NCBI GenBank assembly: GCA_964437215.1
Contig: CAYTFZ010000051.1
Location: 1 to 18,260, forward strand
Source of the DNA: JAAYAN01 sp964437215
Lineage (GTDB): Bacteria > Bacteroidota > Ignavibacteria > Ignavibacteriales > Melioribacteraceae
DNA length: 18,260 nt
Direction of reading: 5' to 3'
Positions 6,939-14,381 of the stretch are shown here, piece by piece; the stretch's first letter is position 1, and each line of letters starts with the position of its first letter. The notes beneath the pieces are model-generated. The model was not told the origin of the DNA. It did not search any database and saw only the letters and a list, made by a program, of their open reading frames with translations. Made by a program: the position numbers and the translations under genes.

Positions 6939-8014
6939 TCTTTCTTGCAGTAATTTCCGTATATTTTTATTGTCTTATATTTTTAACTGTGGGTCTGGCA
7001 GAAAAATACTTAAAAATTCCGGATGACGAACTTCCTTTAGCTTCAGTAATTGTTGCCGCGCGTAACGAAGAAAAAAACATTTTAAATTGTCTTCAATCTT
7101 TAGCAGAATTAAATTATCCCGAAGGAAAACTTGAAATAATAATCATTGATGATAACTCGCAGGATAAAACCGCAGAACTTATAAAAGAATTTGTCAGCGG
7201 AAAAAGCAATTTTGTCTTTTTGCAGGCAGGTAAAATAAAAACAAGTTTAACAGGAAAGTCGGCTGCTCTTGCAGAAGGAATTTCAAAATCCCGAGGTGAA
7301 ATAATATTAACAACCGATGCCGATTGCACAGTCGGGAAACACTGGGCAAAAAACATCGCTTCTTATTACAGAGAAGATGTAGGAGTTGTTTGCGGTTATA
7401 CTACCTATAAAACAAAAAACATATTCAGCGCGGTGCAGAATATTGATCTTACATTTTTGCTTTCGGTTGCTTCGGGACTTATGAACAGTAAATTGCCTGT
7501 AAGCGCAATCGGTAATAATATGTCCTTCCGTAAAAGTGTTTACATCGAAACGGGAGGACTTGAAAATTTGAAGCCTTCTGTTACTGAAGATTATGCGTTA
7601 ATAAAAGCTTTTTCTTCATTAAAAAAATATAAAATGCTTTTCCCTGCGGATGCCGGTACAGTTGTAACTTCTGTAGCCTGCGAAGATTGCAAATCTCTGT
7701 ATCATCAAAAAAAACGCTGGGCAGTGGGCGGAATGGACAGCAGCTTTATCGGATTATTTGTGATGTCTGCCGGCTGGGCAACAAGCATTATACTTTTACT
7801 ATCGTTATTCAGTATATATTCTTTGTATTTCTTCGTTTTGTTTAAATTTGCAATAGATTTTCTTTTTCTGAAGTATGCAGGTTTCAAACTAAAACAAAAA
7901 ATGAATCCGCTATATTTTATCTTATTCGAAATTTATTTTTTATCATATATATCCGTTTTACCGTTTGTTTTGCTATTCAGCAGAAAAGTAAAATGGAAAG
8001 AAAGAGAATACTGA
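6926..8014 (+). CDS. Family 2 glycosyltransferase, membrane-bound (second copy)
   Basis: This 362-residue protein has the same layout as the enzyme encoded at 5179-6303: an N-terminal membrane helix at about 3-24, ASVIVAARNEE in the nucleotide-sugar domain, a metal-binding DAD at 131-133, TEDYAL with the probable base E221/D222, QKKRW at 261-265, and two to three C-terminal membrane segments. Motif positions coincide almost exactly with the first copy, indicating paralogy, but the acid motif differs (TED against GDDE), so donor or acceptor may differ. AGGAG sits 10 nt before the ATG at 6926, inside the end of the deacetylase gene. The stop overlaps the next start as TGATG. Confidence 0.9.
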   Translation: MFEIIFLAVISVYFYCLIFLTVGLAEKYLKIPDDELPLASVIVAARNEEKNILNCLQSLAELNYPEGKLEIIIIDDNSQDKTAELIKEFVSGKSNFVFLQAGKIKTSLTGKSAALAEGISKSRGEIILTTDADCTVGKHWAKNIASYYREDVGVVCGYTTYKTKNIFSAVQNIDLTFLLSVASGLMNSKLPVSAIGNNMSFRKSVYIETGGLENLKPSVTEDYALIKAFSSLKKYKMLFPADAGTVVTSVACEDCKSLYHQKKRWAVGGMDSSFIGLFVMSAGWATSIILLLSLFSIYSLYFFVLFKFAIDFLFLKYAGFKLKQKMNPLYFILFEIYFLSYISVLPFVLLFSRKVKWKEREY

Positions 8015-8997
8015 TGCTGCTTTTGTGCAATTATTATGTAACATACCGCTGCAATGCAGCTTGCGAATTTTGCCATTTTGCCGATCACGAAAAATTCAAA
8101 AATACTAAAGATACAGATTTTGCTGTTTTTGAAAATAATGTTAACCAGCTTGCAAAAATGGGAGTGAAGTTTATCGATCTTACCGGCGGCGAGCCTCTTC
8201 TTAATAAAAATATACATAAAATGGCTGAACTGTGCCGAAAATTAAAAATGCAGACAAGTATTACCACAAATGGACTGCTGTATCCGAAATTTGCAGAAAA
8301 ACTTGCCGGAAATGTAAATCTGCTGCACTTTTCTCTTGATTCTCCCGATGAAGAAGAACACAATAAAATAAGAAGAATTGACTGTTACAAGCACGTATTT
8401 AAAAGTCTGGAAATTGCAAAATCTATCGGTGAATACCCTGATATACTTTTTACTGTTACAAACGACACTTATAAAAAACTTCCCGGAATGTACGAAATTG
8501 CGGTAAAAAACGATCTCGTGCTTTTAGTAAATCCCGTTTTTTCATATTTTGGAAATCCAGGACTAAGCGACGAAGCTCTCGATTACATTGAAAATTTTGT
8601 TGAAGGCAAACCAAACGCATATTTAAACAAAGCTTTTATAAAATTGCGCCGGAGCGGGGGAAACGATCCAGCTAAACCCTTATGTAAAGCAGTTTCGAGA
8701 GTAATTGTAATTTCTCCGGATAACGAAATAATCCTTCCCTGCTATCATTTTTCAAACAGTAAGGTGAAAATAGATCGTCCTCTCAAAGAAATGAGAGAGC
8801 TGGAGATAATAAAAAATTATATAAAAATGGAAGGAAGATACAACTTTTGCAAGGGCTGCACCGTCAATTGCTATTTTGAACCGTCATTTGCGTTTCCTAC
8901 AAATTTATACGGAATAGCAAGTCTTTCTTCAAAATTTAAATACGGATTTAATAAATTAGTGAAACAGAAATTAAAAAAATATGGAGTTATTAAATAA
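8014..8997 (+). CDS. Radical SAM enzyme with C-terminal cysteine cluster
   Basis: This is a 327-residue radical SAM protein. The cluster-binding cysteines are C13, C17 and C20 (YRCNAACEFC), the SAM motif is GGEP at 58-61, and TTNGLLY and HFSLDSP follow as in the core barrel. A C-terminal set, C224, C243, C279, C282 and C286 (ending CKGCTVNC), suggests a SPASM-like domain with an auxiliary cluster. I take the ATG at 8014 because it overlaps the previous TGA by one base, like other junctions here; the ATG at 7993 would add seven residues. It lacks the N-terminal hydrophobic helix of the radical SAM protein at 3187-4197 and is only distantly similar, so it probably performs a different step. The substrate is unknown. 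Confidence 0.88.
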   Translation: MLLLCNYYVTYRCNAACEFCHFADHEKFKNTKDTDFAVFENNVNQLAKMGVKFIDLTGGEPLLNKNIHKMAELCRKLKMQTSITTNGLLYPKFAEKLAGNVNLLHFSLDSPDEEEHNKIRRIDCYKHVFKSLEIAKSIGEYPDILFTVTNDTYKKLPGMYEIAVKNDLVLLVNPVFSYFGNPGLSDEALDYIENFVEGKPNAYLNKAFIKLRRSGGNDPAKPLCKAVSRVIVISPDNEIILPCYHFSNSKVKIDRPLKEMRELEIIKNYIKMEGRYNFCKGCTVNCYFEPSFAFPTNLYGIASLSSKFKYGFNKLVKQKLKKYGVIK

Positions 8998-9004
8998 AGT
9001 CATT

Positions 9005-9832
9005 ATGAAAAGGTTAATTATTGTACTGTTTTTTACGTTGTTCTGTAAAAGTTATTCTCAATCATCGCTGGATTTTTTCCCTTCAGAATTAAACATTCAG
9101 CCGTTTACTGCAAATATTCTCGAACCAAAACTCGGTTTTCTTACTCAGTTTGATAAAAATGATATACGTCTTGATATCGGGAATTCGATGGATTTAATTC
9201 ATTACAGCCCCGACAGCAGCCAGGTCTATTCATTCGGAGCAGATCTTTTTACCTACACTTTACTGAGAGGAGAGAATAATTTTCATTTTCCGGTTGATGC
9301 TGTAGATTATCTTTTCGGAGTAAATTTCGGCTATTCAAAAAAATTAGGAAACATTAAATTCGAAACCAGGTTCAGAATCAGCCATATTAGCGCCCACTTT
9401 GTGGACGGACATTTTGACGGAACAAATAATAAATGGCGCAACGATCATTCACCAAGGGTTTACAGCCGCGAATTTTTCGAATTAATTCCTTCGGTTAGAT
9501 ATAAAGATTTAAGAGTGTATGCCGGATATACTTATATTTATCACATCGATCCCGAGTGGATTGGCAAAAATAATTATCAGGCGGGGATAGAATATTTTGC
9601 GAACGGAATAATTCATAATATGATTACTCCTTTTGCTGCATACGATATAAAACTTATCCAAGTAGGAAAAACAACCGCCTGTAATTCACTGATGATAGGA
9701 TGTAAAATAGGAATATCGGAAAGCAGGGGAATAAGCGTTTATTTCCAACATTATTCAGGGAAAAGTATTCACGGCGAATATTTCGATTACAATAAAAAGT
9801 ATAACGCATTCGGGGTAAACCTCGATTTATAA
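9005..9832 (+). CDS. Outer-membrane beta-barrel-like protein, paralogue B
   Basis: This is a 275-residue exported protein with the signal peptide MKRLIIVLFFTLFCKSYSQ. The ATG at 9005, 7 nt after the previous stop, begins the signal peptide exactly; an ATG at 8981 would add eight unneeded residues. It matches paralogue A (2335-3171) over its whole length: DFFPSELNIQPFTAN against EFLPEGMNFKPLKAN, the SAHFVDGHF core, a shared NKW segment after it, and the GISVYFQHYSGKS end. Alternating strands and the terminal FGVNLDL fit an outer-membrane barrel. The pair brackets the glycan-radical SAM genes and probably serves the same pathway in the outer membrane. DUF1207 membership is possible but unverified. 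Confidence 0.82.
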   Translation: MKRLIIVLFFTLFCKSYSQSSLDFFPSELNIQPFTANILEPKLGFLTQFDKNDIRLDIGNSMDLIHYSPDSSQVYSFGADLFTYTLLRGENNFHFPVDAVDYLFGVNFGYSKKLGNIKFETRFRISHISAHFVDGHFDGTNNKWRNDHSPRVYSREFFELIPSVRYKDLRVYAGYTYIYHIDPEWIGKNNYQAGIEYFANGIIHNMITPFAAYDIKLIQVGKTTACNSLMIGCKIGISESRGISVYFQHYSGKSIHGEYFDYNKKYNAFGVNLDL

Positions 9833-9842
9833 ACGGAAATTA

Positions 9843-10796
9843 ATGATAAGTAAATTTAAAGAATATTCAACTCATATTTTTCTTTTTGCGGCAACCGTAA
9901 TAACAACGCTTTATTCGGGTATGCTGTGGATTGCGCCGGGTCCCGGACCTTGGACGCTTTCGGAATGGAGTTCGGCAATACCTTATGCAGGTTCAATCCT
10001 TCTGTTTTTATCCTGCCACGAATTCGGGCATTATTTTGCAGCAAAATATCACAAAGTAAATTCCACTCTGCCTTATTATATTCCTTTTCCTCCAATTCCT
10101 TGGATGATTAATTTCGGAACATTCGGCGCGGTAATTAAAACAAAATCGCGCATCGAATCGAATAAGGCGATGTTCGATATCGGAATAGCTGGTCCTTTAG
10201 CCGGTTTTGTTGCAGCTTTAGCAATTTTGATTTACGGATTTTCTAATCTTCCCGGTCCCGAATATATTACAAATATTCATCCCGATTATTTTACTCCCGG
10301 TTATAAAACCGATAAAGGCCTTTATCTTGAATTCGGCGCTCCGTTGCTTTATTCTATATGCCAGAAGCTCTTTAGCTCGCCAGGTGATTTTTTACCCCCG
10401 ATGAGTGAAATGTACCATTATCCTTATCTGCTTTCAGGCTGGTTCGGGCTATTTGTTACGTCACTAAATATGATTCCCGTTGGTCAGTTGGACGGTGGAC
10501 ATATTTTTTACGCAATGTTCGGTGAAAAGAAACATACGGCTTTTGCACATATAATTGTAATTTTAATGTTTGTTGCCGGAATGCTGGGAATATTGGAAGC
10601 TTTTTTTGAAATAAATACATTTATCGGATGGTCTGGCTGGATAGTGTGGGTTTTAATGCTGGTGTTTGTAATTAAAATAAAGCATCCGCCGGCTTATACT
10701 TTCGAAAAATTGAATACAGGCAGAATAATTCTTGGATATATTAGTTTTGCAATACTTGTTTTGTCTTTTATTCCTGTTCCTATTATTGCTTATTGA
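9843..10796 (+). CDS. Site-2-protease-like M50 metallopeptidase
   Basis: This 317-residue polytopic membrane protein is a predicted intramembrane zinc protease. The zinc-binding HEFGH is at 59-63 and the third ligand is D217 in GQLDGGH, with the family's GIAGPLAGF between them, and about six to seven hydrophobic segments in total. There is no PDZ domain, unlike RseP. The long segment between GPLAGF and LDG resembles the EGY1-like branch of S2P proteins. It begins 10 nt after the preceding gene, with GGAAA upstream, so it is probably the last gene of the cluster. It could cleave a membrane-bound regulator or leftover signal peptides; no anti-sigma factor is nearby. No convincing terminator follows. 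Confidence 0.88.
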   Translation: MISKFKEYSTHIFLFAATVITTLYSGMLWIAPGPGPWTLSEWSSAIPYAGSILLFLSCHEFGHYFAAKYHKVNSTLPYYIPFPPIPWMINFGTFGAVIKTKSRIESNKAMFDIGIAGPLAGFVAALAILIYGFSNLPGPEYITNIHPDYFTPGYKTDKGLYLEFGAPLLYSICQKLFSSPGDFLPPMSEMYHYPYLLSGWFGLFVTSLNMIPVGQLDGGHIFYAMFGEKKHTAFAHIIVILMFVAGMLGILEAFFEINTFIGWSGWIVWVLMLVFVIKIKHPPAYTFEKLNTGRIILGYISFAILVLSFIPVPIIAY

Positions 10797-10818
10797 TTAT
10801 CTGTCCGGCAAATTTAAC

Positions 10819-10850
10819 TTGACAAAAGGCGGGCATTATTTTATTTTTTG
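10819..10850 (+). promoter_or_regulatory. Promoter of the lipoprotein-propeller-PorV operon
   Basis: TTGACA at 10819-10824 is followed after 17 nt by TATTTT at 10842. The same string can be read as a Bacteroidota -33 TTG and a -7 TATTTTTTG (one T longer than TAnnTTTG) 20 nt apart. Both readings put the start near 10855, about 130 nt before the lipoprotein gene. It is the best promoter candidate in the 190-nt gap. Confidence 0.45.
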
Positions 10851-10866
10851 ATACGTTAATCAAAAA
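10845..10866. promoter_or_regulatory. Palindrome over the -10/start region: candidate operator
   Basis: Arms TTTTTGAT (10845-10852) and ATCAAAAA (10859-10866) are perfectly complementary around six bases. The site overlaps the -10 element and predicted start, a typical repressor position. There is no T-run after it, so it is not a terminator. TTGAT/ATCAA resembles FNR half-sites, but the 6-nt spacing is wrong for FNR (4 nt). The regulator is unknown. Confidence 0.4.
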
Positions 10867-10892
10867 GGAATATATATAGAATATTTTTACAG

Positions 10893-10934
10893 TATTTAAA
10901 TTCTTTACAGCCTTTTAAGAAAGGAATTTAAATA
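10893..10934. repeat. Inverted repeat in the 5' leader of the operon
   Basis: Arms 10893-10903 (TATTTAAATTC) and 10924-10934 (GAATTTAAATA) pair perfectly over 11 bp. Three further pairs (TTT/AAA) follow beyond a one-base bulge, closing a loop of 13 nt. It lies between the predicted transcription start and the lipoprotein ATG at 10987. No T-run follows. It may be a leader RNA structure or a second protein-binding site; being AT-only apart from its ends, it could also be chance. Confidence 0.4.
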
Positions 10935-10986
10935 TTGGATTATTCTGTAAATGTTCCTTTTTCATTTTAAAAAAAATCAGGATGTT

Positions 10987-11808
10987 ATGAAAAAAATAGT
11001 CTTTTTGTTTGTAATATTATTTCTGTTCCGGTGCGAAGATATCCCTTCGAAAGTAATTGATGCTCCTGCTGGCGGATATAATCTGGCGGGTATTAATTTG
11101 CCTGATACGCTTGTATTTTCTCCTGCTGAGCAGGATTATACCGTAGCTGTAAGTTTCAGCCAGAAGCTAAGTCTTGATAATGTAAAGTTTCAAATCCTTT
11201 CGGAAGACGGAAAAATTGAAATGGTTCCGTTAAAGGAATTGCGCGATAACGGCAATCAGGAAAAATACGGCGATGCTCAGATTAATGACGGAATTTACTG
11301 CAACAAAATAGCATTAAGCCAGTCTGTGCCTAACGGATATTATCAGATAATAATATTTGTTTATACAAAAATTACAGAAAAAAAGATTGCTGCAATCCGT
11401 AAATTTTATTACGATAACAATTCGGTGCAGTATAATCCAGTACTCTCAGATTTATCTTGTCCGGCTCAAGTAAACGTAAATACTCCTTTCGATTTTTCTA
11501 TAAAAGCAACCGATGGGAACGGAAACAGCGATGTTAAAAGAGTTTATTACCGTCTCTTTAAACCTGACGGCACGCAGCAGCAGAATTCGAAGGGCGAAAA
11601 GGAATTTGAAATGTATGATGACGGTTCGTTGCAGGTTTTTGGCGATGGGAATACTTCGAACGATTTAACAGCGGGAAACAACATTTACACAAGCTGGCTG
11701 AATTTTCCCGGAACAGTGCCTAAAGGTAATTGGAGAATTGAATTTGAGGCTGTTGACAGATCTGGAAATAAAAGCGAAATAATTCAGAAAATTGTGGAGG
11801 TCCGATGA
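10987..11808 (+). CDS. Predicted lipoprotein with two Ig-like domains
   Basis: The protein has 273 residues from the ATG at 10987, which follows CAGGA and begins the signal peptide MKKIVFLFVILFLFRC. Cys16 is the likely lipidation site, although LFRC is an untypical lipobox. An ATG at 10951 would precede the signal peptide and is rejected. The mature part holds two similar beta-sandwich modules. Each ends in an Asp/Gly-rich loop of the kind often calcium-bound (LRDNGNQEKYGDAQINDGIY, and MYDDGSLQVFGDGN followed by NNIY), followed by a PNGYYQI- or PKGNWRIEF-type strand. The gene overlaps the propeller gene by 4 nt (ATGA). It is probably a periplasmic or surface partner of the secreted propeller; no enzymatic motif is visible. 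Confidence 0.75.
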   Translation: MKKIVFLFVILFLFRCEDIPSKVIDAPAGGYNLAGINLPDTLVFSPAEQDYTVAVSFSQKLSLDNVKFQILSEDGKIEMVPLKELRDNGNQEKYGDAQINDGIYCNKIALSQSVPNGYYQIIIFVYTKITEKKIAAIRKFYYDNNSVQYNPVLSDLSCPAQVNVNTPFDFSIKATDGNGNSDVKRVYYRLFKPDGTQQQNSKGEKEFEMYDDGSLQVFGDGNTSNDLTAGNNIYTSWLNFPGTVPKGNWRIEFEAVDRSGNKSEIIQKIVEVR

Positions 11809-13367
11809 AAAGTAAACTGTTTGTTATATTTATTCTGATGCTTTCCGGAATTATTTTTGCACAGCTTAAACCCGAAAGTTATAAGGAAACATCCTCGAAT
11901 AATTCTCTTTCGGATGAAATAAAAAGCAATACAATAATAGATGTTTTTGCTAAAGATGATACAGTAATTGTTGCTACAAACAAAGGGGTAAGCTGTTCGT
12001 TTGACGGAGGGGAAAACTGGAAGAACAGTTTCGGCACATCTGCTTTCGGTTCCGAAAGTGTTTCGGCAGTTACATTTTATAAAGGAATTATATGGGCAAC
12101 AACATCCCATTCTGTTGAAAGAGACGGAAGCACATTGCCGGAAGGAAGCGGATTGCGTTATTCAACAGATTTTGGAAATAATTGGATTTCGGTTGCTCAA
12201 TCAGTGGATAATCCTGCCGATTCGATTGTTGTTTACGGAATAAATAATATCAGAGCGCTTCCTGTTACAGTTGCCATAAATAATATTTCGTATGATATTG
12301 CAGTTACAGATGATGCAGTATGGACCACAAATTTTGCAGGAGGATTGAGGAAATCGACCGACAAAGGACTAACCTGGCAGCGTGTTGTTCTTCCGCCTGA
12401 TAATTTAGATTATATCCATCCCGACATTACATATACATTTTCGCTTCAGCCTGTTGCAGGAAATTTCGGAAAAGAAAGTTATCTCAATCACCGTGTTTTT
12501 TCGGTTGTTGCAGTTGATAACGATACATTGTTCGTTGGAACTGCAGGCGGGATAAACAAATCAACCGACGGAGGTCTGAGCTGGAGAAAATATACTCATT
12601 TAAATCAGGCAAATCCGATAAGCGGAAATTTTGTTGTATCAATCGATTATAATCATTTCGATAAAAGCATCTGGGCGGCTACCTGGAAAGCCGAAGGTGA
12701 ATCGGAATTTTACGGAATAAGCTCGTCGCACGACGGCGGAAAAAACTGGCAGACGTATTTATCCGGATTTAAAATTCACGATTTTGCATTTATGAATACA
12801 GAACCCGATGAAAGTCTTGTGCTGGCTGCAGCTGATGACGGTCTTTATATATCAGATAAAACTTGCGACAGCTGGATTTCCGCTCCCGAAATATATGACC
12901 CCGGAAGAAAATTTCAGGTGCTTAAAAATAAATTCTATTCTGTTGCAGTTCCCGGAACAAACAGCAGCATAGTTTGGGCAGGCACTGCCGGCGAAGGACT
13001 TGCCAAATTCACAAAGACAGGAAATGAGTGGACGGGAATTTGGCAGAGTTTTTTTGTATCAAAAAAAATAGAAAACAAAGAAGACTGCTATGCTTTCCCT
13101 AATCCTTTTTCACCGGATGAAGAAAGTGTAAGAATTAAATATGTAATTCCGGCAGAAGGAGCAAAAGTAACAATAAGAATTCTCGATTTCGGAATGAACC
13201 TGGTAAGAACTGTTATACAAAATGTAGCGAGAGCCGGTGAATCTGAGCAGATTGATTTTTGGGATGGTAAAGATGATGACGGAAAAATTGTTCCCAACGG
13301 AGTTTATTTTTTCAGAATCGATTCCGAAGGCGATGCCCAATACGGTAAAATTATTGTTCTAATGTAA
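11805..13367 (+). CDS. Secreted Asp-box beta-propeller with T9SS-like C-terminal domain
   Basis: This 520-residue exported protein has a signal peptide at 1-19 (ending FAQ). Five Asp-box motifs of the S/T-x-D-x-G-x-x-W type occur at about 66-72, 120-127, 184-191, 253-260 and 308-315, giving a sialidase/sortilin-like propeller fold. Residues 428-520 form a FlgD-like Ig domain starting FPNPFSP and ending PNGVYFFRI...GKIIVLM, the sort of C-terminal signal recognised by the type IX system. GGAGG lies 4 nt before the ATG, which overlaps the lipoprotein stop. I see no sialidase catalytic arginine triad, so a binding or scaffold role is more likely than hydrolysis. PorZ also joins propellers to such a domain, but this is not clearly PorZ. 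Confidence 0.82.
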   Translation: MKSKLFVIFILMLSGIIFAQLKPESYKETSSNNSLSDEIKSNTIIDVFAKDDTVIVATNKGVSCSFDGGENWKNSFGTSAFGSESVSAVTFYKGIIWATTSHSVERDGSTLPEGSGLRYSTDFGNNWISVAQSVDNPADSIVVYGINNIRALPVTVAINNISYDIAVTDDAVWTTNFAGGLRKSTDKGLTWQRVVLPPDNLDYIHPDITYTFSLQPVAGNFGKESYLNHRVFSVVAVDNDTLFVGTAGGINKSTDGGLSWRKYTHLNQANPISGNFVVSIDYNHFDKSIWAATWKAEGESEFYGISSSHDGGKNWQTYLSGFKIHDFAFMNTEPDESLVLAAADDGLYISDKTCDSWISAPEIYDPGRKFQVLKNKFYSVAVPGTNSSIVWAGTAGEGLAKFTKTGNEWTGIWQSFFVSKKIENKEDCYAFPNPFSPDEESVRIKYVIPAEGAKVTIRILDFGMNLVRTVIQNVARAGESEQIDFWDGKDDDGKIVPNGVYFFRIDSEGDAQYGKIIVLM

Positions 13368-13379
13368 AAAGAGGTTTAT

Positions 13380-14369
13380 GTGAAAAAATATATTATTTAT
13401 CTGTTCGTTTTTGCAGTTTTTATTCATGGTCAGGACGGTTTCAGTAAAATTAACAGTATGCCCGGATCGTTTGCCAGGATGGGTTTTGGTGCTCGCGGTA
13501 TGGGTATGGGTAATGCAATGCTTGCGGTTACAAACGGAAATGTCGTTTCTTTTTATAATCCGGCTGTACCGGTTGTTCAGGAAGGAAATTCGCTTCAGGC
13601 TTCTTATTCGTTTTTATCGATGGACAGGTCTTTAAATTTTTTAAGTTTTACGCGCAGGTTCGATTTCTATTCAAAAAAAAATGAAAGCAACGTTCCATCA
13701 TCAACTGCAGGAGTAAGCGCAGGCTTAATAAATAAAGGAGTGGGAGAAATTAGTCTGCGCGACAGAGAAGGCGAGCAGACAGGAACTTTTGATGAAGTTG
13801 AGGATGTATTCTTTCTCGGCATTGCTAACAGATTTTCTAAAAAAATAGCCGCTGGAATTATGGGTAAATATTATTATAACAAAATATACAAAGATGTATC
13901 GGCAACCGCATTGGGAGTTGATATCGGCGTAATTTATTTTGCCAATGATAATCTTACTTTTGCTGCTTCAATCTGCGATATAAATGCTGCATATAAATGG
14001 GATACCGGAAATATTTACGGACAGGACGGAAATAAAACCGATCCGAAGTTCCCCGTTCTAAAAAAAATAGGTGCGGCATACCGGTTTGACGATCCTAAAA
14101 TACTAGCTTCTGTGGAATTTGAAAACAGCAACGCGGGAACAAATTTCTTGAGAATGGGTGCCGAATATAATATCTTTGAAAACCTGTTTTTACGGACAGG
14201 TTTTGACAAATTAAATTTCAGCAATTTCGATTATCCGGTGAAACCGTCATTCGGGTTTTCGTATTTTTATAACACTGGCGGATTTACCGCCGGAATTGAT
14301 TATGCTTTTGTGATCGAACCTTATTCTTCGTCCGATCAGCACATAATAGGCGTTAATTTTAAACTTTAA
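13380..14369 (+). CDS. PorV/PorQ family outer-membrane protein (first copy)
   Basis: This is a 329-residue exported beta-barrel protein. The signal peptide is about 1-17 (ending HGQ). The family signature is clear: GARGMGMGNA at 37-46 followed by YNPA at 59-62, then FadL-like alternating strands to HIIGVNFKL. PorV carries T9SS cargo from the translocon to the attachment complex and PorQ works with PorZ on the surface; which one this resembles cannot be told by eye. The GTG start at 13380 is supported by AGAGG 5 nt upstream. It directly follows the propeller gene, suggesting a dedicated outer-membrane partner for that secreted protein. Confidence 0.85.
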   Translation: MKKYIIYLFVFAVFIHGQDGFSKINSMPGSFARMGFGARGMGMGNAMLAVTNGNVVSFYNPAVPVVQEGNSLQASYSFLSMDRSLNFLSFTRRFDFYSKKNESNVPSSTAGVSAGLINKGVGEISLRDREGEQTGTFDEVEDVFFLGIANRFSKKIAAGIMGKYYYNKIYKDVSATALGVDIGVIYFANDNLTFAASICDINAAYKWDTGNIYGQDGNKTDPKFPVLKKIGAAYRFDDPKILASVEFENSNAGTNFLRMGAEYNIFENLFLRTGFDKLNFSNFDYPVKPSFGFSYFYNTGGFTAGIDYAFVIEPYSSSDQHIIGVNFKL

Positions 14370-14381
14370 TTGAAGTGAATT

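Noticed and set aside
3172..9004. RiPP precursor peptide for the radical SAM enzymes
   Set aside because: Junctions between genes are 15 nt or less or overlap, so no precursor gene fits, and small opposite-strand ORFs in this region are shadows of the coding genes.
8981..9004. Upstream ATG for barrel paralogue B
   Set aside because: It would place eight residues before a complete signal peptide and overlap the radical SAM gene; the ATG at 9005 starts the signal peptide exactly.
10797..10844. Terminator after the M50 protease gene
   Set aside because: Only a 4-bp TGTC/GACA pairing could be found and no T-run follows a stable stem, so no terminator is called.
10845..10866. FNR box TTGAT-N-ATCAA
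   Set aside because: The spacer is 6 nt, while FNR/CRP-type dimers need 4 nt between these half-sites. It is kept only as an unassigned palindrome.
10951..10986. Upstream ATG for the lipoprotein
   Set aside because: It adds twelve residues before the signal peptide, while the ATG at 10987 has CAGGA just upstream.
11805..13367. Sialidase (BNR repeats)
   Set aside because: Asp boxes are present, but no catalytic arginine triad or nucleophile pattern is recognisable. Asp boxes also occur in many non-enzymatic propellers.
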